Shown here: piece after piece, positions 6,663 to 10,159 of the stretch
Position numbering within the stretch: the first letter of the stretch is position 1
How the letters are laid out: each line of letters begins with the position of its first letter
Source: Synergistaceae bacterium
Lineage (GTDB): Bacteria; Synergistota; Synergistia; Synergistales; Aminobacteriaceae
Direction of reading: 5' to 3'
Assembly: GCA_017448375.1 (NCBI GenBank)
Contig: JAFSLR010000362.1
Span: forward strand, 1 to 10,159
Length of the DNA stretch: 10,159 nucleotides
The notes under the pieces: generated by a model
The model's input: the letters and a program-made list of their open reading frames with translations, nothing else
What the model was told of the DNA's origin: nothing
The model's database searches: none
Position numbers and translations under genes: made by a program

Positions 6663-7656
6663 GAAGCTTTGTGCGCTTGATCATTCCTTCACGGCTCTTC
6701 ATGAACGTTTTTTCCTTTACCATCGCTTTAGCCTCGTAGAAATCAGTCGGAAATATTTTATCCCCTGCTTTCACAAAATCTAACTTCCCGTATCCCTTTC
6801 CGTAAAATGTAGCCGTGCTCCTGTCAGTATATACTTCCTTCACCTTCACTACTGCAATATTCGGCGTGTCGTCATCGTTCTCATCATATACAACATATAA
6901 CATTCCCTTACGTGCTCCGCTATTTGTTCCGGCACTTAACGTTACTTCCTTTTTTGAGACAGACTCAACATGAAGTGATTGTCCCGTTAATCTCTCCGAA
7001 ATCCTCTGCGATAACCTAGCCGAAAGAAGAAACATCGTAGAAGCCTTCATCGCGTTAAGGTTCGTTATATCCGCCTCCTTAGATGAATTTCCATTGAATA
7101 AATCTCCCCCAAGACTTTTAGGAAGTATCTTGCCAGCCGTTCCACCGTCTATCGTAAAATTGCTGTCCTTCTGGTTCGTCCTCGTAGTGTCTGAAATCAT
7201 CAGAAGTATCTCGCCCGTTTCAGTGTCAATAAGACGTATGTTAGCCGATGCTGTTGTAATATCTATCGTTTTTCCGACTTTTACGAGAAAATTTATTCCA
7301 GTGTTTATGCGTTTTGTTGAAAGCTCCGTAACCGTTCCCGCTATTATATATCTGCAACCTGCTAATTTCCCGATTAATGAGGCATTACGGCTCGTTACAT
7401 AGCCTTCGGTTGACATGTTATTTGCCTCAGCTGTACGCCTTAACTTGTTGTAGCCCACTACCGTGAAATTCTCAGGCAACGACATTGCAAGCCTGCGGGT
7501 GAATATGCTTCCCGCGCTCACTGCCTGTTCGGGGCTGAGATCTACAGTGTCGCTCGAAAACTCTATAACCCCTATGTGTATATCCTCTTCAGCACTCATT
7601 GCAGGGGAAATCATAAGAATTACAGAAATAATGACAAGCGCAAAATATTTCCTCAA
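6649..7656 (-). CDS. Exported CsgG-family protein with C-terminal beta domain
   Basis: A 335-residue protein with a clear signal peptide (MRKYF, hydrophobic core, cleavage likely after AMSA22). A CsgG-like domain follows: IGVIEFSSDT (28-37), ENFTVVGYNKLRR (62-74), an ASLIGKLAGCRYIIAGTVTEL stretch (92-112), and RLIDTETGEIL (141-151). Residues about 228-303 form a separate beta-rich domain (VTLSAGTNSGARKGMLY, then AGDKIF) like C-terminal domains of FlgT-type envelope proteins. CsgG itself is an outer-membrane lipoprotein pore for curli; this protein has no lipobox cysteine and no csgA, B, E or F neighbours, so curli export is unlikely. The start is TTG: no ATG or GTG lies in frame upstream, and a later start would destroy the signal peptide. 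Residues 308-335 are strongly basic. It overlaps the convergent Hsp70-like gene by 14 bases. Confidence 0.82.
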   Translation of the reverse strand: MRKYFALVIISVILMISPAMSAEEDIHIGVIEFSSDTVDLSPEQAVSAGSIFTRRLAMSLPENFTVVGYNKLRRTAEANNMSTEGYVTSRNASLIGKLAGCRYIIAGTVTELSTKRINTGINFLVKVGKTIDITTASANIRLIDTETGEILLMISDTTRTNQKDSNFTIDGGTAGKILPKSLGGDLFNGNSSKEADITNLNAMKASTMFLLSARLSQRISERLTGQSLHVESVSKKEVTLSAGTNSGARKGMLYVVYDENDDDTPNIAVVKVKEVYTDRSTATFYGKGYGKLDFVKAGDKIFPTDFYEAKAMVKEKTFMKSREGMIKRTKLPKRS

Positions 7657-7687
7657 CTTTTATCACTGTCCATTTTAGATTGTTCAC

Positions 7688-7696
7688 ATTATATCA
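7688..7696 (-). promoter_or_regulatory. Extended -10 promoter for the CsgG-family gene
   Basis: On the minus strand TGATATAAT is an exact match to the extended -10 consensus TGnTATAAT. It lies about 30 bases before the TTG start, directly after the upstream terminator. No good -35 is seen at normal spacing, which extended -10 promoters can tolerate. Confidence 0.55.
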
Positions 7697-7698
7697 GC

Positions 7699-7740
7699 AA
7701 AAAAAATTTCCCCCTGCAATCTCTCACAAGGGGAATTTTT
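7699..7740 (-). terminator. Rho-independent terminator after the alpha/beta hydrolase gene
   Basis: Read on the minus strand, TTCCCC pairs with GGGGAA around a loop of about 17 bases. The stem can extend through AAA/TTT with small bulges, and it ends in a T8 tract (complement of 7706-7699). It starts 9 bases past the hydrolase stop. The plus strand shows GGGGAATTTTT at the other end, so it may also stop plus-strand read-through from the Hsp70-like operon. Confidence 0.75.
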
Positions 7741-7748
7741 CTGTCAGC

Positions 7749-8711
7749 CTAATTCTTTAAGTATTTGTCAAAGAAGTCTATCATCACTTTCATCACAGGC
7801 TCTTGAACCCAATGCGGCCCGCCGTGTACTGCTCCGGGGATTACGTATCTTTCCGCGTAAACTCCTTTCGCCCTCAACGCCTGATAGAGCTTGTCCGTCT
7901 GGCTCGGTGATACGGATTTGTCCTTGTCCCCGTGCATTAAGAGCATTGGAACGGACTTTTCGCTCACGTAATATAACGGGCTGGCTTTGCGCGACTCTTC
8001 GGGGAAATCCTTAACTCCCCCGTCAGGCCCTCCGAAACCCGGAACTCCCTTTACCCACATAGCTTCGGTTATTCCGGCTGAGTCATGAAGTCTGCGCTCC
8101 TCTTCGGGGTAATCATCGCCTATGCTCATTACTTCGGAAATCCCGAAAATGTCCACAGCGCATAACACTTCGCTTGAGTATTCGAGGTAGTCGCCCTTCT
8201 CAAATTCTTTCATTCCGTTTGTTACCCCAACGAATGACGACAAGTAACCGCCCGCACTATTACCCAGTATTCCGACACGATTAACGTCAATGTTGTACTG
8301 GTCGGCATGTGCCCTCAACCACCTTATCGCAAGTTTGCAGTCCTCCAATGGCAGCGGGAACTTCGACAAAGGTGCATGACGGTATTCAATGCTTGCTACA
8401 ACATATCCTGCCTCAGCTAATCTCATTCTCTGCTGTATCCAGTTGTTTTTCGGTGCCATTATGAAACCTCCGCCCGATACGTACACTATTAACGGCAACG
8501 GCTTTGGGCTGTCGGGCTGTAATATGTCCATCGCTAAGCTGAACATCTGAGACCCGCGCTCTTTACCCGAATTGAACGGTATGTTCTCGTAAAGGCTGAT
8601 TGGGTTCTTCTCAATCTTTACTTCCATTGTCTTGCTCTCGAATTTCTCATCTGCATACGAGAATGTACACATTACCGCAATGATGAGAAGTGCCGCGAAA
8701 ATTTTACGCAT
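7749..8711 (-). CDS. Secreted alpha/beta-hydrolase (BD-FAE/HSL-like esterase)
   Basis: A 320-residue serine hydrolase with a signal peptide (cleavage likely after FSYA20), so it acts outside the cytoplasm. The nucleophile elbow is GNSAGG, with Ser152. Asp264 in HGDKDKSVS (260-268) and His296 in AVHGG (294-298) complete the triad. YRHAPLSKFPLPLEDC (110-125) is typical of the hormone-sensitive-lipase/BD-FAE group, which deacylates carbohydrate esters or small esters. The oxyanion motif reads VSGGGF (78-83), with Ser where HGGG is usual. AGGAGGT 7 bases before the ATG overlaps the stop of cobA-hemD, 12 bases upstream, so the gene is the last of the tetrapyrrole operon. No metabolic link to heme or cobalamin is obvious. 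Esterase class is secure; the substrate is not. Confidence 0.88.
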   Translation of the reverse strand: MRKIFAALLIIAVMCTFSYADEKFESKTMEVKIEKNPISLYENIPFNSGKERGSQMFSLAMDILQPDSPKPLPLIVYVSGGGFIMAPKNNWIQQRMRLAEAGYVVASIEYRHAPLSKFPLPLEDCKLAIRWLRAHADQYNIDVNRVGILGNSAGGYLSSFVGVTNGMKEFEKGDYLEYSSEVLCAVDIFGISEVMSIGDDYPEEERRLHDSAGITEAMWVKGVPGFGGPDGGVKDFPEESRKASPLYYVSEKSVPMLLMHGDKDKSVSPSQTDKLYQALRAKGVYAERYVIPGAVHGGPHWVQEPVMKVMIDFFDKYLKN

Positions 8712-8718
8712 GAATATT

Positions 8719-8725
8719 ACCTCCT
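8719..8725 (-). promoter_or_regulatory. Consensus Shine-Dalgarno overlapping the cobA-hemD stop
   Basis: AGGAGGT on the minus strand sits 7 bases before the hydrolase ATG and shares bases with the TAG stop of cobA-hemD (8726-8724). Ribosomes finishing the upstream gene would end on this site, which favours reinitiation or coupled expression. Confidence 0.75.
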
Positions 8726-10130
8726 ATATATTGATACAGGCTTCAAAAAGTGCTTTCATTACCGCCTGTTCCGCAACCTTAATTCGTGTAAATCCTGATT
8801 TCATCGCCTCTTCAGCCGTCTGTTTACCTATGCATAATGCTGTTGCCTCGCGCAATGCCTCAGTGTTCGCACAAAATCCCTTAACGGTTGATGATGACGT
8901 GAATATTATTATGTCTGCTAATTCTGGAACTTTACACAATTTTACATAATCTGTTCGGTAAATACAAATATTTTCAGCCTCAATTCCGTATTTCATGAAG
9001 ACTGAATTTATTTCGGGTGTCCCGTTTTCAGAACGAAACATTAAGATTTTTCCGCCAAACTTCGATAATCCTTCGGCCATGTGTATACCGTCAAATATTT
9101 CTGGCACGTAATCAACCCTTAAACCGTGTGCGTTGAGAGCGTCCTTTGTCGCCTGACCTATAGCGGAGATTTTAGCGTTCCCGATTTCGCGTATGTCCCT
9201 CCCCGTCTCAGAAAGCAACTCAAATAGCGCATTTACACCCGTTACGCTCGTGAAGCCTATCCAGTCATAGCCCGACAATCTTACGTCATCAAGTGAGCCG
9301 TGAAGAATACTCGTCTTTATCGTAGGAAGTAATATCACTTCAGCACCTAAATCACGCAGTTTTAACGCTAATTCGTCCGCTCTTCCTTCAGGGCGCGTTA
9401 TGATTATTCGCTTTCCGTTTAAGGGCAGATTTTCACGCCACGAAAGATTGAGGCTCGCTACCTTCCCTGTAACAATTATAGCCGGAGGCCGAATGTTATT
9501 GCTTACGACTGATGTATACAGCTGTGATAACTTTGTACGGATTACACGCTGTCTTGAGGTCGTTCCGTTCTCGATTATTGCGCAGGGTGTCTCAGAGGGA
9601 ATTGTCTCAAGCAATTTCATCTGCAACATTTCCGCATTCCCAACTCCCATCAAGAATATTGATGTTACATTATTGAAATCGGGTATGAGATTATTCTTGT
9701 CATGTGCCGTGAAAATATTTACCCCCGAACTGTAATTACGGTGCGTTACTGGTATCCCTGCATATGACGGTACGCCGAACGCCGAACTTACGCCCGATAC
9801 AACCTCAAAATCAATTCCGGCCTCCGTCAACGCTTCTGCTTCCTCGCCTCCACGACCGAAAATATACGGGTCTCCACCCTTCAATCGCACTACAGTTTTT
9901 CCCGAACGTGATAAAGCTGTCATTCTTTCGTTGATTTCGTACTGTGATAGCTTGTGATTTCCCGCCGTTTTTCCTGCGTCAATAGCCTCTGCGTTCTCAG
10001 GGATTAGCGATAAAACGCTGTCCCCAACAAGATTATCGTATATCACAGCGTCCGCACGTTTCAAGACCTCATAGCCCCTTAACGTCAATAATCCTGCGTC
10101 GCCCGGACCAGCTCCAACAATATATATCAT
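8724..10130 (-). CDS. cobA-hemD: CobA-HemD fusion: uroporphyrinogen III methyltransferase / uroporphyrinogen III synthase
   Basis: A 468-residue bifunctional enzyme. Residues 1 to about 230 are SUMT (CobA), which methylates uroporphyrinogen III at C2 and C7 to give precorrin-2: VGAGPGDAGLLTLRG (5-19), DAGK and HKLSQYEIN (51-67), VRLKGGDPYIFGRGGEE (81-97), SGVSSA (112-117, usually PGVTSA) and PVTHR (127-131). Residues about 237-468 are HemD, which cyclises hydroxymethylbilane to uroporphyrinogen III: KRIIITRPEGRADEL (240-254), GFTSVTGVNALF (292-303), AIGQATKDAL (323-332) and FTSSSTVKGF (410-419). There is no CysG-type dehydrogenase/ferrochelatase domain. The ATG has GGAGG 7 bases upstream and overlaps the preceding gene by ATGA. 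The fusion directs flux to siroheme or cobalamin as well as heme. Confidence 0.95.
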   Translation of the reverse strand: MIYIVGAGPGDAGLLTLRGYEVLKRADAVIYDNLVGDSVLSLIPENAEAIDAGKTAGNHKLSQYEINERMTALSRSGKTVVRLKGGDPYIFGRGGEEAEALTEAGIDFEVVSGVSSAFGVPSYAGIPVTHRNYSSGVNIFTAHDKNNLIPDFNNVTSIFLMGVGNAEMLQMKLLETIPSETPCAIIENGTTSRQRVIRTKLSQLYTSVVSNNIRPPAIIVTGKVASLNLSWRENLPLNGKRIIITRPEGRADELALKLRDLGAEVILLPTIKTSILHGSLDDVRLSGYDWIGFTSVTGVNALFELLSETGRDIREIGNAKISAIGQATKDALNAHGLRVDYVPEIFDGIHMAEGLSKFGGKILMFRSENGTPEINSVFMKYGIEAENICIYRTDYVKLCKVPELADIIIFTSSSTVKGFCANTEALREATALCIGKQTAEEAMKSGFTRIKVAEQAVMKALFEACINI

Positions 10131-10159
10131 GTCAATTCCTCCGCTAATTTCTTTCCGAG
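10127..10159 (-). CDS. hemC: 3' end of an upstream gene, probably hemC
   Basis: On the minus strand the frame entering from the window edge reads LGKKLAEELT then TGA, and the TGA overlaps the cobA-hemD ATG as ATGA. Only 10 residues are visible. The sequence resembles the C-terminal helix of hydroxymethylbilane synthase (HemC often ends in a LAEELL-like stretch), and hemC commonly precedes cobA-hemD. That a gene ends here is well supported by the overlap and the cobA ribosome site inside it; the hemC name rests on context and a short match. Confidence 0.5.
   Translation of the reverse strand, partial: LGKKLAEELT

Noticed and set aside
1..10159. Defence island, prophage, transposon, CRISPR or tRNA-associated island.
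   Set aside because: No transposase, integrase, phage or Cas gene, no direct repeat array, no tRNA-like cloverleaf and no shift in coding style was seen.

Overview
This window is gene-dense bacterial chromosome. It carries nine supported protein genes, two of them cut by the window edges. There is no rRNA, tRNA, CRISPR array, insertion sequence or other mobile element that I can see, and no gap between genes exceeds about 100 bases. Base composition and coding style look even throughout. The source is probably an anaerobic, diderm (Gram-negative-type) bacterium. A double-ring CDC48/p97-like AAA ATPase, an export-targeted CsgG-family protein, a fused CobA-HemD and MtaB are together compatible with Synergistota. 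That placement is inference from gene content, not a phylogenetic result.

Layout. (1) Plus strand, 3-2269: the 3' part of a CDC48-type AAA ATPase, coupled by a 4-base GTGA overlap to an RluA/RluD-family pseudouridine synthase. A perfect 7-bp G/C-rich hairpin (2275-2294) closes this unit. (2) Minus strand, 2307-3455: an exported CapA-family (PGA_cap) protein. It converges on unit 1 and diverges from unit 3 across a 55-base AT-rich spacer with mirrored TATAAT boxes. (3) Plus strand, 3511-6662: prmA, mtaB and a minimal Hsp70-like ATPase, closely packed and overlapping. This is a translation and protein-quality cluster. (4) Minus strand, 6649-7656: an exported CsgG-family protein with its own extended -10 promoter, overlapping the Hsp70-like gene tail to tail by 14 bases. 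(5) Minus strand, 7749-10159: the end of a gene that is probably hemC, then cobA-hemD, then an exported alpha/beta hydrolase, joined by overlaps or short gaps and ended by a terminator with a T8 tract. This is a uroporphyrinogen III/precorrin-2 (siroheme, cobalamin) operon with an esterase attached.

Most of the window is housekeeping. The two most unusual items are both ATP-driven protein-handling machines. One is the stripped-down Hsp70-like protein, which lacks most of subdomain IB and the whole beta substrate-binding domain but keeps a lid-like helical tail; it lies next to prmA-mtaB, genes that in Bacillus subtilis belong to the dnaK operon. The other is the CDC48-like ATPase, whose second ring has lost both arginine fingers. 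I found no evidence of a defence or mobile system.
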